Notes: generated by a model from the sequence alone, not told the origin. A DNA stretch of 64,000 nucleotides from Bog-473 sp963766995 (GCA_963766995.1 CAVYCE010000003.1:186001-250000), one strand, 5' to 3'; shown: positions 1-8,769, counted from the first letter of the stretch. Made by a program: numbers and translations.

Positions 1-288
1 GCGGCGGTGGCCTTCGTCAAAGAGGCCATGCGGCAAGGCACCGCTGGATGCGTGCAGGACTACCGCATCTTCGGCGATCCGTGGGGCTTCACGTTGGCGT
101 CTATTGCGGTGCCGGTGCAGATATGGGAAGGCACCGAAGATCACACCGGGCCTCCGGAGTACCGCCAGTTCCTTTTGGAGCACATCCCCCAGGCTCGCTT
201 CGTGGCGGCCGAGGGCGAGGGGCACGTGTCACTACTGGCCAACCGGGCCGAGGACATTCTGCGCCAGCTACTGGCAGCTCCGACCTAG
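1..288 (+). CDS. alpha/beta hydrolase, C-terminal part (cut by window edge)
   Basis: The reading frame is open from the first base to the TAG at 286-288, so only the last 95 residues are present. Two late-fold features of alpha/beta hydrolases are visible: GTEDHTGP after a predicted beta strand, which carries the acid residue, and GEGHVSLL near the end, which carries the catalytic His. The nucleophile elbow lies outside the window. The neighbour at 297 is on the opposite strand and convergent. The family is broad, so the substrate cannot be called. Confidence 0.8.
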   Translation, partial: AAVAFVKEAMRQGTAGCVQDYRIFGDPWGFTLASIAVPVQIWEGTEDHTGPPEYRQFLLEHIPQARFVAAEGEGHVSLLANRAEDILRQLLAAPT

Positions 289-296
289 CGAGCTGC

Positions 297-1043
297 TCAC
301 CAGGCGACGACGTTGCCTTGGTAGTCGAGGTACTGGAGACCAGCGTGACCGCGTTGGGCGTCGATGGTCTTCACCAGAGAAGGGATGCTCTCGTCGATGG
401 TGAGGCGGGCATTGGGGCCGCCTAGCGCAGTCTTGACCCAGCCCGGCGCCATGAGGAGCAGGGCGCGCCGGTCGTCGCCGTGATGAGCGGCGTAGCTCCG
501 CATCAGTTGGTTCAGGGCCGATTTGCTGGCTCGGTAGATCTCGAAGCTGCCGTTCAGGTTGTTGGCCACGCTGCCCTGACCCGAGGACATGATGGCGATG
601 GTGCCGTCAGCGGGGACCACGTCGCCCAGTGTTTCGATCACCCGCATGGGGCTGAGCGCGTTGGTGACCATCAAGTGGTTGAACTCGTCAGTGGTGACGT
701 CACCGACCGTCGCCTCGGTGCCGACCCCGGCGTTGACGAAGAGCAGATCGAAAGAGCGCGACCCCAGCCGCTGCCGCAGAGCTTGGACCTGATCGGGGAC
801 GGTGATGTCCACCTGCTCGATCTCCAACCGTCCGCCAGCCGCCTGGTGGAGGTCGTGCAGTGCCGTGCGGGTCTCACCCCGAACGGTGGCCACGACCTGG
901 GCCCCACGGTCGACGTACTCCTGGGCCATGGCCAGACCAAGACCCCGAGAAGCGCCGATCAGCAGCACGCTTTCATGCTTGGCGGCCGTGGTCACGGCCG
1001 TGGTCTCGGCCGTGGTCTCGGCCGTGGTCACACCCGTGGTCAC
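297..1043 (-). CDS. short-chain dehydrogenase/reductase (SDR)
   Basis: A 248-residue classical SDR. The Rossmann motif LIGASRGLG binds NAD(P), NAGVG is the structural motif of strand 4, and IMSSGQG followed by YRASK supplies the catalytic Ser, Tyr and Lys. I prefer the GTG at 1043, preceded by AGGGGA, over a TTG 18 bases upstream. The first about 20 residues are a low-complexity T/A/V/E stretch encoded by the 12-bp tandem repeat at 985-1044, which is not part of the SDR fold. The gene is the last of a minus-strand run that starts near 4169. Substrate unknown. Confidence 0.85.
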   Translation of the reverse strand: MTTGVTTAETTAETTAVTTAAKHESVLLIGASRGLGLAMAQEYVDRGAQVVATVRGETRTALHDLHQAAGGRLEIEQVDITVPDQVQALRQRLGSRSFDLLFVNAGVGTEATVGDVTTDEFNHLMVTNALSPMRVIETLGDVVPADGTIAIMSSGQGSVANNLNGSFEIYRASKSALNQLMRSYAAHHGDDRRALLLMAPGWVKTALGGPNARLTIDESIPSLVKTIDAQRGHAGLQYLDYQGNVVAW

Positions 1044-1044
1044 A
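985..1044. repeat. 12-bp tandem repeat, five units
   Basis: Units of the form GCCGTGGTC(T/A)C(G/A) run from 985 to 1044, with first-base changes in the last unit. The period is a multiple of three, so the repeat stays in frame and encodes the V/E-T-T-A/G start of the SDR. Copy number could vary without breaking the gene. Confidence 0.9.
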
Positions 1045-1101
1045 CCCGATCCCCTGCGCAAGAACTAGCGGCCGTTGGTTCCCGAGCCAACTGGTGGCCC
1101 G

Positions 1102-2502
1102 CTAGGACCACAGCGCCGAATCGATGGCACGGTAGAAGGTCGGGTAGGCGTAGATCATTTCCTTCAGCGTGTCGATGGTGATGCGGGCGTGCACCGCCAG
1201 GGCCAGTAGGCCGAGGATCTCGCCGCCGCTCGGACCCATGGACGTGCCACCCACCACCACGCCGTCGAGCGCCACCAGCTTGACCAGTCCCATGCGTCGG
1301 GCGATCCAGCCTCGGGTGGAGTTGGTGATGGAGCCATGGAACACGGTCACTTCGCCCGAGCCGGGGTTGGCCTCTGCCGCCGAGCGAGCCTGCGCCTCCG
1401 TCATCCCGACCGAGCCAATCTCCGGATCGGTGAAGGTCACTCGGGGCAGCGCCCGGTAATCCGCCTCACCGATGGGATGTCCGAGAATGTCGGCCACACA
1501 AATCCGCGCTTGATACATGGCCACATGCGTGAACGCACCCTTGCCCGCAATGTCGCCCACGCACCACACCCCGGGCACGCCTTCCACCCGCATGTGACCG
1601 TCGACCGGGATGGCCTTGGCTGCTTGGTCGAGTCCCAACGCAGCGACGCCGAGGGCGGCCAGGTCGGCGCGGCGACCGGTGGCCACCAGGAGGCGTTCGG
1701 CCGTCAGGGTGGTGGCGTCGTCGGTGCCCGTGGGCGCCAGGGTGATGGTGGCGCCGGTGGCGCCGTGGGCCTCGACGCGGTCAATGGCGGCGTTGGTGTG
1801 CACGGCGATGCCCTCGCGGGTGAGGACCTCGGTGATGAGCTCGGAGGCCTCAGGCTCCTCGGGGCCGGCGATGCGCTCGCCCGCCTCCACAATGGTGACG
1901 GCGGTGCCGAAGCGCGACATGGCCTGGCCGATTTCGAGCCCGATGGCCCCGCCGCCGACGATGAGCAACGACGCGGGCAGCGTCTCGGCCGCTATGGCCT
2001 CCCGGTTGGTCCAATGCGGCACCTCGGCGAAGCTGGGTGGCACCCACGCCTTCTGTCCGGCGGCGATGACCAAGGCCCGGGTGGCCGTGATGGTCTGGCC
2101 GTTGACCTCCACCGAGTTGGCGCTGAGCAGGCGGGCCCGGCCCCGCACAAAATGGCCGCCCTTGCCGACGAAGCGATCCACGGCGACTTGGTCGTTCCAC
2201 GAGTCGGTGGCTTCATTGCGGATGCGCTGGGCCACGGGAGTCCAGTCAGGCGTGACCGAGACGGTGCCGGCGTTGCCGGTAATGCGTCGAGCTTCGGCCA
2301 GGAGATCGGCGGCGCGCACCATCATCTTGGAGGGGATGCAGCCCCAGTACGGGCATTCGCCGCCCAGGAGCTCGGCTTCAATGCCCACTACTGAGAGGCC
2401 TGCCTTGGCCAACTGGCCGGCTACCTCTTCGCCGCCGGGCCCGAGTCCGACGACGATGACATCCACCGTGGTGGGTGATTGGTCGGCCTCAGTTGCGGGC
2501 AC
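1102..2502 (-). CDS. FAD-dependent pyridine nucleotide-disulfide oxidoreductase (class I)
   Basis: 466 residues, the usual length for the lipoamide dehydrogenase/mercuric reductase family. The FAD motif GLGPGG is near residue 19, and the redox-active pair is C50-PYWG-C55. A second Rossmann motif, VGGGAIGLE, binds NAD(P)H, and CVGDIAGKG is the second FAD contact. The dimerisation domain includes FTDPEIGSVGMTEAQA. The C-terminal His-Pro-Thr...Glu active-site segment of lipoamide dehydrogenases reads YAYPTFYRAI here, so the His-Glu dyad appears absent. This argues against true lipoamide dehydrogenase and for a quinone- or dye-type reductase. Stops at 1102; the SDR follows downstream. Confidence 0.88.
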   Translation of the reverse strand: MPATEADQSPTTVDVIVVGLGPGGEEVAGQLAKAGLSVVGIEAELLGGECPYWGCIPSKMMVRAADLLAEARRITGNAGTVSVTPDWTPVAQRIRNEATDSWNDQVAVDRFVGKGGHFVRGRARLLSANSVEVNGQTITATRALVIAAGQKAWVPPSFAEVPHWTNREAIAAETLPASLLIVGGGAIGLEIGQAMSRFGTAVTIVEAGERIAGPEEPEASELITEVLTREGIAVHTNAAIDRVEAHGATGATITLAPTGTDDATTLTAERLLVATGRRADLAALGVAALGLDQAAKAIPVDGHMRVEGVPGVWCVGDIAGKGAFTHVAMYQARICVADILGHPIGEADYRALPRVTFTDPEIGSVGMTEAQARSAAEANPGSGEVTVFHGSITNSTRGWIARRMGLVKLVALDGVVVGGTSMGPSGGEILGLLALAVHARITIDTLKEMIYAYPTFYRAIDSALWS

Positions 2503-2556
2503 GACTCAGTGTTGCCGGCGCAGGAGAAGCTGCAAGTGGAGTGACGCCCGCTTCCG

Positions 2557-2610
2557 CATCAGTATCGGCATCAGTATCGGCATCAGTATCGGCATCAGTA
2601 TCGGCATCAG
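2557..2610. repeat. 12-bp tandem repeat CATCAGTATCGG, 4.5 units
   Basis: Four perfect copies of CATCAGTATCGG followed by half a copy (CATCAG). It lies in the 111-base gap between the stop of the membrane-anchored gene at 2614 and the start of the reductase at 2502, in the likely 5' leader of the reductase. Confidence 0.95.
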
Positions 2611-2613
2611 GAT

Positions 2614-3414
2614 TTAGAGACTGCCCCAGCTGGTGACCTTGAAGGGGGCCACGAGGGGCGTGCCCACATCGAGCTGGATCTGGTAGTGGTCGCCCAGCGG
2701 GAGGTCATTCGGGTTGCCCTTGTAGATGCGCCCGTTGAAGAAGGTGGTGACCACGCCGTGCGCCGGTCCGACCTGGGAGGTGCTGAGCGGGATGCCCCAC
2801 TCGGCGAAGAACTGCCCCAGGGTGAACTTGGTGTCCTTGCTCGGCGACTCGATGTGGATGATCCCGTCCTCTGCGTGCGTATGCAGCCAATAGAAGCAGC
2901 TGCCCGTCACCACGAATGGGCCCTGAGCAGTCTGTTCGGCCTCGAAGCCAGGGATGCCGATGCCGTAGGGAATGATCATGGCCTTCCCGTTGACGAAAAT
3001 GGTCAGGTGCGTGTGCACGTGGGTGACCGTCTGCTCGTCGGTCTGGCACTGCACGCCGTCGACCGTCTGCCCGGTGGCCGACGAGGTGGAGAGGGTGGCC
3101 AGCTTGGAGCCGACGGGGATCGGGATGGTCTCAGGACCAGCGGTGGTGGCGGGATCGGCCAGCAGGTGCATGGAGGCTGGAATGGCCACCGTCGGCACGT
3201 GCGGATTCTTCTGTGACGGTGGCACGCCCTTGTTGCCGCCGCCAGCGGTCGCCACCAGGACGATGATCACGATGGCGGCCACCAGCACCGCCGGAATCCC
3301 CACGTTGCGAGCGGTCTTGAGCTGCTTGGCGCGCTTCTCGGCCGCCCGGCGCTCGGCCACTCGTTGCTGCGTCTCTACCCTGCGCTGCGCTTTGGATTTG
3401 CTGCCGCTGGTCAT
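2614..3414 (-). CDS. membrane-anchored protein with an extracytoplasmic His-rich domain
   Basis: 266 residues. A basic N-terminus (about residues 1-36, rich in K, R, Q and E) is followed by one hydrophobic segment (about 37-56) and a Gly/Pro linker, so the rest probably faces outside. The outer domain has HVHTHLTIFVNG and CFYWLHTHAEDGIIHIES, two His-x-His clusters that could bind a metal, then FTLGQFFAEWG. I do not recognise a named family. Its ATG overlaps the stop of the upstream gene (3411-3414, ATGA), so the two were probably translated together. Confidence 0.75.
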   Translation of the reverse strand: MTSGSKSKAQRRVETQQRVAERRAAEKRAKQLKTARNVGIPAVLVAAIVIIVLVATAGGGNKGVPPSQKNPHVPTVAIPASMHLLADPATTAGPETIPIPVGSKLATLSTSSATGQTVDGVQCQTDEQTVTHVHTHLTIFVNGKAMIIPYGIGIPGFEAEQTAQGPFVVTGSCFYWLHTHAEDGIIHIESPSKDTKFTLGQFFAEWGIPLSTSQVGPAHGVVTTFFNGRIYKGNPNDLPLGDHYQIQLDVGTPLVAPFKVTSWGSL

Positions 3415-4169
3415 TGGGGGGTCAATCTATCGAACCAACTCCACTGGTTGGCATCGATGCGCCGGAGCGGCCCTGACCACTCCAGTGGAGCCTGGTCGTG
3501 CCCGGTCAGTGCGCCGTCTTTTACGGCCCGGCCCAGGTCGGCGGCGGCCTGGAGGAGGTCTCCGTCGATGAAAGCCACGGCGATGGAGCGGCCGTCTTGG
3601 TGGCCGTCTTGGTGGCCGTCTTGGTGGCCGCCTTGGTGGCCGCCTTGGTGGCCGTCTTGGCGGAAGGTCCACACCCCGGCCACGCCCTCGTGGCTCGTCA
3701 TCATTTCGGCACCGTCCACCGATGGGCCAACCACCAGGTACACCCCCTCGGACGGGCGGAATGGCACGACGTCGGCCGACACCTTCACCCGTGGCGCAGC
3801 CCACTGGCCCTCGATACGGAACGGGTCCGACAAGTGCGCTTCCCGATCCTCGAAAAAGCGCCCCTCCTACCGCAACTGGTGAGCCAGCGCGGCGAACTTC
3901 GGCAACACCGATTGGTCCTGCAGGAGGTAGAGCGTCATGTAGTGGCAGCGATCGAGGGGGCGGGCGGGGGCGGCTCCCTCGGCGGCCCGGCATTCCGGTG
4001 TGCGGACCCAACGCTGGCCGAAGCGCACGCCGTCGAGGGCAAACTGCTGGGGTAGATGGTCGAGCTGATGCCACTCGTTGTAGGCGTGGTGCCGGACGGC
4101 TCGATCGGTGGCCGCGTCGGCGAGCTGTGCACTCGCTGTGACCTCGGTGAATGAGAAGAAACCGATCAC
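3411..4169 (-). pseudogene. alpha/beta-barrel-like gene interrupted by an in-frame TAG
   Basis: Two open stretches (4169-3867 and 3833-3411) lie in the same frame and are separated only by TAG at 3869-3867. The codons after the stop continue sensibly: AHQLR-stop-EGRFFEDREAHLSDPF. The joined product would be about 252 residues. The first half (NEWHQLDHLPQQ, HYMTLYLL) resembles dimeric alpha/beta-barrel or EthD-like small domains, but this is tentative. The second half carries a DGHQ/GGHQ repeat from the 12-bp array at 3591-3662. A restart at ATG 3833 could yield a 140-residue C-terminal product. Nonsense mutation, read-through and sequence error are all possible. Confidence 0.65.
3591..3662. 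repeat. 12-bp tandem repeat, six units, in frame
   Basis: Units of GCC-G(T/C)C-TTG-G(T/C)G repeat six times. On the minus strand they encode HQDG/HQGG quartets inside the broken gene. Confidence 0.93.
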
Positions 4170-4216
4170 CGGCGAAAGCTACCTGGCACCTCAGCCGGTG
4201 TGAGAATCTCTTTCCG

Positions 4217-5290
4217 GTGGGAACTGGGACACAGGGTTCTGGGACACAGGGTTCTGGGACACAGGGTTCTGGTGCCCCCGCCATCTCGGGCCTGGCGGCG
4301 CTGTCGGGGATCACCGTCCTGGACTTCAGCATTTGGCGACCCGGTCCCTACGCCACCTCGCTCCTCTGCGGCCTCGGCGCCGACGTCCTCAAGATCGAAC
4401 CGCCCGGCGGCGACCCCATGCGCCACTACGCCCCCCTCTTCGATGCGGTCAACGCCGGCAAACGCAGCGTCATGCTCGACCTCAGGTCCGAGCCCGATCG
4501 CACCCGAGCGTGGGAGCTGGCCCTCTCGGCCGACGTGATCGTCGAAGGCTTCCGGCCCGGAGTGATGGATCGCCTCGGTGTCGGCGCCGGACCGGTACGG
4601 GAGGCGAACCCTGGGGTGGTCTATTGCTCTCTCTCGGGCTACGGCCAAGAGGGACCGCGAGCTGCGTTGCCCGGGCATGATGTCAACTACCAATCGTGGG
4701 CGGGCTCGCTGTCGCCCAATGGTGGCGCAGCCGTGATGGCGCCGCTGCCGGTGGCGGACTTGGCATCGGGCCTGACGGCGGCCTTTGGTATCTGCGCTGC
4801 CCTCATGGGACGGACGTCATCGGGGGTGGGCGCCTACCTCGATGTCTCGATGACCGGAGTCATGGCCACCTGGACCGGGTCGGCGGCCTCTGGGTCCTCT
4901 GGCGACGGGGGGGTCCCTGGATACGGCCTCTTCCCCACCGCCGACGGTCATCAGGTCGCACTCGGCGTCGTGAGCGAACAACATTTCTGGCAGAGCCTCT
5001 GCCGCGAACTCGAGCTGGATGAATGGTCGACCATCGACTTTGCCGAACGCAATCGACGCGGCGCCGAACTCAATGGCCTGGTGGCCAAAGCCGTGGCGGG
5101 CCGCAAACGCGATGAGCTAGTCGACGCGCTGTGCGCGGCCGGTGTGCCGGTGGCGCCGGTGCTCGATCGGGCCGGAATGGTGGCGCAGGGCTTGTTCGCT
5201 GACTTCCCTCTGTCCTTCGGGGCGCCGCAAGGGTCGAGACCTGAGGTACCGAAGTTGGATCAGCATCGAGGTGAGGGATTCATGGCATGA
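4217..5290 (+). CDS. CoA-transferase family III (CaiB/BaiF-type)
   Basis: About 357 residues from the GTG at 4217; an upstream ATG at 4151 is in frame but would overlap the divergent gene. LDFSIWRPGPYATSLLCGLGADVLKIEPP and GDPMR are the classic family III N-terminal region (residues about 35-69), and GHDVNYQ holds the catalytic Asp (about D155). Members move CoA between carboxylic acids or act as racemases; the substrate cannot be read from sequence. The first 20 residues are a GTQGS repeat from the 15-bp array at 4226-4270. The stop overlaps the next ATG (5287-5290). Confidence 0.87.
   Translation: MGTGTQGSGTQGSGTQGSGAPAISGLAALSGITVLDFSIWRPGPYATSLLCGLGADVLKIEPPGGDPMRHYAPLFDAVNAGKRSVMLDLRSEPDRTRAWELALSADVIVEGFRPGVMDRLGVGAGPVREANPGVVYCSLSGYGQEGPRAALPGHDVNYQSWAGSLSPNGGAAVMAPLPVADLASGLTAAFGICAALMGRTSSGVGAYLDVSMTGVMATWTGSAASGSSGDGGVPGYGLFPTADGHQVALGVVSEQHFWQSLCRELELDEWSTIDFAERNRRGAELNGLVAKAVAGRKRDELVDALCAAGVPVAPVLDRAGMVAQGLFADFPLSFGAPQGSRPEVPKLDQHRGEGFMA
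4226..4270. repeat. 15-bp tandem repeat GGGACACAGGGTTCT, three units
   Basis: Three perfect copies at the 5' end of the CoA-transferase gene, encoding GTQGS three times. The conserved domain starts after them. Confidence 0.95.
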
Positions 5291-6585
5291 GCAACTCGAA
5301 TGCTGGGGCCGGCGAGGCCGTACATCGGCTGGACTCCCCAGTTGTCCCGATGGTCGTGGCCCCAGTGTTGGCCACGCTGTTCGTGGTGCTGCGGTGGTCG
5401 CACGCGGCCCGCCACCGTCTGGGCAACTTTGTGCTGCTCGGATCCCACTACGTCACCGGCACGTCGGCCACCCGTGGCATCCGCATACGAGGCGGCAACG
5501 GGTACGACGGGCAGTTCTATTTCCGGCTGGCGCTCGATCCGTTCGATCTTTCGCGCCGCGCCTTCGGCATCCGTCTCGACTCACTTTCTCGCGTCGAGCG
5601 CATGGGATACCCGTTCCTGTCTTGGGTGGTGTCGGGCGGTCATCACGGAGCCGTCCCTCTAGCCATGGTGATCGTCAACGTGGCCATGACGGCGGTGGTG
5701 GCGTTGGCCGGTGGGCTACTGGCCAAGGCCGTGGGTCGCCATGCCCTGTGGGGTTTGGCCTTCGCTGGCTACTGGGGCTATCTGTGGACGCTGGGCCGTG
5801 ACCTCACCGAGCTCACTGCGGCCGCCTTCGTCATGCTTGGCCTGGCCGCCCTCGTACGGCGAGCACCCATGTGGGCCGGTCTGGCCTTCCTCGGCGCCAT
5901 TGTCAGCAAGGAGACGTCGGTCCTCTTGATCAGCGTATTGGCACTGTCGACGCTGTACCTGCGCTGGCACGGGCGGCCGACATTGTTGTCGCCGGCAGAC
6001 GTGGCGGACACGCCGGCTCCCACGGGGATAGCCGCCATGCGCCTCCGACCGTCCGACATTGCGTATGCCCTCCCCCTGGCCGCCTTCGTTGCCTGGGAGG
6101 CCGTGCTGTTGGTGGCCACGGGACGCCTGCCGATCTTCAAGAGCGGCGGAGAGAACTTGGGGGTGCCGCTGGTCGGTGCGTATCGAGGGCTGGTGCACTA
6201 CTTGGGACTGCTCCCCCATTACAACGCGCTGCTTTGGGTGGGTGAACTGGGGGTACTGGTGCTGCTGGCCCTTGGGGCGGCTCTGGCTCTGCGGCATGCC
6301 CCGTTTGAGTTCCGCTGCCTGTGGGTCGTTTCGGTTGTGTTAGCCGTCTGCACCGCTACCGGGATCTGGCTGGGGGACGTCGGCTTCCGCTCCCTCGATG
6401 ACGCTTATCTCATGAGCTGGGTCGTCCTGCTCTTCTTGCCTCGCGCCGGGGAAGGGCGAACGGCAACCGGTTCGAAGTTGGCCCTTACGCTGGCACCAGC
6501 ACTGAAACTCGACCTGTTGCCTTGGAAGGTGCTGTGCATCGGGTCGTGGTGTGTGGTCTTTGTGGAGTTGGTCAAGTACATCTGA
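5287..6585 (+). CDS. polytopic membrane protein, possibly GT-C-like
   Basis: 432 residues with about nine to ten hydrophobic segments spread over the whole length. After the first segment there is a loop with GGNGYDGQFYFRLALDP, an acidic/aromatic loop placed as in GT-C glycosyltransferase-like membrane proteins. That is the only family hint, so a polyprenyl-linked sugar transferase role is inference. ATG overlaps the CoA-transferase stop by four bases, so co-translation is likely. Converges on the gene at 6679. Confidence 0.7.
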   Translation: MSNSNAGAGEAVHRLDSPVVPMVVAPVLATLFVVLRWSHAARHRLGNFVLLGSHYVTGTSATRGIRIRGGNGYDGQFYFRLALDPFDLSRRAFGIRLDSLSRVERMGYPFLSWVVSGGHHGAVPLAMVIVNVAMTAVVALAGGLLAKAVGRHALWGLAFAGYWGYLWTLGRDLTELTAAAFVMLGLAALVRRAPMWAGLAFLGAIVSKETSVLLISVLALSTLYLRWHGRPTLLSPADVADTPAPTGIAAMRLRPSDIAYALPLAAFVAWEAVLLVATGRLPIFKSGGENLGVPLVGAYRGLVHYLGLLPHYNALLWVGELGVLVLLALGAALALRHAPFEFRCLWVVSVVLAVCTATGIWLGDVGFRSLDDAYLMSWVVLLFLPRAGEGRTATGSKLALTLAPALKLDLLPWKVLCIGSWCVVFVELVKYI

Positions 6586-6621
6586 GCGTCCCAGCGCAGT
6601 GGGGGGATATGTCGGCGTCGG

Positions 6622-6678
6622 TGCATCCCAGAAGAAGCAGTGCATCCCAGAAGAAGCAGTGCATCCCAGAAGATCCAG
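6622..6678. repeat. 19-bp tandem repeat, three units
   Basis: Units of TGCATCCCAGAAGAAGCAG at 6622-6640 and 6641-6659 are identical; the third (6660-6678) differs at two positions. It lies between two convergent genes and ends one base before the stop of the minus-strand gene. Confidence 0.93.
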
Positions 6679-7923
6679 TCAGCCCTTGTGGTGAGCCAGA
6701 TCGAGCGCGTTGGTGCCGTCGTCGACGAAGTAGAGGCCCCGATGGTTGGGGGTGACGGCGAGGCCAAAAAGATCGCCCGCCCCTTTCTGCACGAGTGTGC
6801 GGGTGGCCACCTGATGGCCCTGCTGGGTGAGCTCGGTGGCCCTGCCGTTGTTGCCATTAACCACAATGAGGTCACCGTTGGGCGCCATCGTCATGCCGAG
6901 CGGTGCGTTGAGGCCGCCGCCCTTGAAAATGACGCTGGCCGCTTGCGTGACCGGGGTGATTCGCGTGGCGGCGTTGCGAATGGCGGAAACCGAATTGGTC
7001 AGGGTGTTGGTGATGAAGAGCGTGTGGTTGGTGGCCAAAGCCAGTCCGGTGGGCGCTAGTACGAAGGCGGCTTGATTGGCTCGCCACGGGAAGTCATTGC
7101 CGATCGTGGTCGAATTGCCAAGGGTCGGCGCTGTCATCGGTGCAATGGCGTTGAACAGCAGTTGGATGCGCGTGATGGTGCATTCCCCCGCTTCGGGCAC
7201 ACCCTGGGACGAGGTCTTCGTGTTCCCACCCAGGGCATTGGCGATGTAGAGGTTGGCGCCGGTGGGTGTGGGCTGGACTGTCATATCCCACGGGCCGTCG
7301 ATCAGCGCATTGGTCAGTGTTTCCTGGAAGACGCCTTGATCATTGAACACGATGAGACAGCCGGCCGGACTGACGTTGGTCAGGTCGCCATTGGGGAGTG
7401 ACGGCAGGCTGCCGACTATGACCCAGCCTCCCGGCAAGATGCCGAGGGCGGTGGTGAGGCCGACGCCGCCGGGACACTTGTACATTGAGCCGAGAGAGTT
7501 GACCTGTGTGAAGAGCGCCGCAGTGCCGCTCGGCGAGACCTCCATGATGGTGGTCCCGGTGCCCTGCACGTTGGCCTTGCTGTTGAAGTTGCTGACCAGT
7601 GTGTCGCCCTCGACCAGCTTTCCGCCTGATGCTGATTTGGTCACGACGGCGACACCGTAGGGATTGACGTCGCCGTTGACCGGGACGGTTGAGGCGATCT
7701 GGGTAACGGCGTTGAGGCGGGTCAGGAAGGGGGCGGCGGGGGTGGCGGCGGGGGCGGGGGTGGCGGAGGCGGGGGTGGCGGGTGCAGCAATGGCGGTAAG
7801 CGCTCCTGCGGCGAAGGTCATTGTGGCCACCGCACCGGCAACGGTGAGGGAAGAGGCCAAGGAGGCGATGCGGGAGACCATTGCTCGGAGTCTCGACTGG
7901 GAACGGTGGGGCGTGAGGGGCAC
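6679..7923 (-). CDS. secreted beta-propeller-like protein
   Basis: 414 residues from the GTG at 7923, chosen because AAGGATCC lies just upstream; the frame is open further 5' but has no better site. A signal peptide is visible (MVSRIASLASSLTVAGAVATMTFAAGALTAIAAPA) followed by an Ala/Thr/Pro linker. The body has repeating strand-rich blocks such as VNPYGVAVV, VQPTPTGANLYIANALGG, LAPTGLALATNHTLFITNT and MAPNGDLIVVNGNNGRATEL, typical of NHL-like propellers. Likely exported and ligand- or surface-binding; no catalytic motif seen. Confidence 0.78.
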   Translation of the reverse strand: MPLTPHRSQSRLRAMVSRIASLASSLTVAGAVATMTFAAGALTAIAAPATPASATPAPAATPAAPFLTRLNAVTQIASTVPVNGDVNPYGVAVVTKSASGGKLVEGDTLVSNFNSKANVQGTGTTIMEVSPSGTAALFTQVNSLGSMYKCPGGVGLTTALGILPGGWVIVGSLPSLPNGDLTNVSPAGCLIVFNDQGVFQETLTNALIDGPWDMTVQPTPTGANLYIANALGGNTKTSSQGVPEAGECTITRIQLLFNAIAPMTAPTLGNSTTIGNDFPWRANQAAFVLAPTGLALATNHTLFITNTLTNSVSAIRNAATRITPVTQAASVIFKGGGLNAPLGMTMAPNGDLIVVNGNNGRATELTQQGHQVATRTLVQKGAGDLFGLAVTPNHRGLYFVDDGTNALDLAHHKG

Positions 7924-8120
7924 GTTGGATCCTTCGTGATGGGGAAGTTGGATGAACATGATGGGGACGCTCGTTAGATGCGGACACTGGTCAATGGCAG
8001 CCTCGAGAGCGCTGCCCTGTGCACTACGGGCAACTGGTCCCGGAAGTTTGCGCTCGAGGAGAAAATTCATGTCACTTCACAATCAGGAGGCGAAATAGGC
8101 CCTGTTACGGTCTCTGGATC

Positions 8121-8612
8121 ATGAATGTCATCGGAGAGCTCTTTGAGGCGAATTCGGCCTATGCCAGCGCATACGTCAGCGTCACGGACCCTCGGCCAGC
8201 CAAGCGACTGGCCGTCTTGACGTGCATGGACGTTCGCATCGACGCCTTTGCCGTGCTCGGACTCCACCTGGGTGACGCACACGTCATACGAAATGCTGGG
8301 GGCCGGGTGACCGACGACGTTCTGCGAAGCCTGGCGTTGTCGACTCAGCTAATGGGCGCCGAGAGGTTGGTGGTCATGCAGCACACCAAGTGTGGACTGT
8401 CCGGCGTCACCGATCAGGAACTGCGCGTCCGGGCCGGGGCCGATCTCGAATTCCTTACCATTGCTGACCATGAAGCGGCACTGACGGAAGACGTCGAGTT
8501 GCTGTCGAAGACGCCCTACTTGTCGCCGCTCTCCTTGATTGCGGGTTTTCTCTTCGACGTTGAGAGTGGTGGGATCGAGATGCTTGTCCATTGGGAGCGG
8601 CCGGTCTCTTAG
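8121..8612 (+). CDS. beta-class carbonic anhydrase
   Basis: 163 residues from ATG 8121. Interconverts CO2 and bicarbonate in the cytoplasm. Zinc ligands and active-site pair are visible: C35-M-D37-V-R39 (TCMDVRID) and H88-T-K-C91 (QHTKCGL), with RNAGG between them. This matches the short actinobacterial type (compare mycobacterial Rv1284). Monocistronic, with divergent and opposite-strand neighbours. The in-frame extension upstream to 8019 has no family resemblance and was rejected. Confidence 0.92.
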   Translation: MNVIGELFEANSAYASAYVSVTDPRPAKRLAVLTCMDVRIDAFAVLGLHLGDAHVIRNAGGRVTDDVLRSLALSTQLMGAERLVVMQHTKCGLSGVTDQELRVRAGADLEFLTIADHEAALTEDVELLSKTPYLSPLSLIAGFLFDVESGGIEMLVHWERPVS

Positions 8613-8769
8613 TTACCGCGATCACTTGGCGCGCGACTCATGGGCGCGGCGAAGCGAGGCACAACGTACGAGGGCGCGACTGATCCGGGGCTGATCAACG
8701 TCGCCTTACTGAGTAGGTCGAGATGGGGACTTGATGCTGGGTCTCGGTGGCCAGATTCCAGTGCTGCAG

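Noticed and set aside
1336..2394. Long plus-strand open frame of 352 codons opposite the flavoprotein
   Set aside because: It is a GC-driven shadow of the minus-strand gene with no family pattern; FAD and NAD motifs prove the minus strand.
3427..4332. Minus-strand open frame of 301 codons across the broken gene
   Set aside because: Pro/Arg-rich out-of-frame reading; it removes the amber codon but loses all protein-like character.
8019..8120. N-terminal extension of the carbonic anhydrase
   Set aside because: The extra 34 residues do not resemble the family and the ATG at 8121 gives the normal length.
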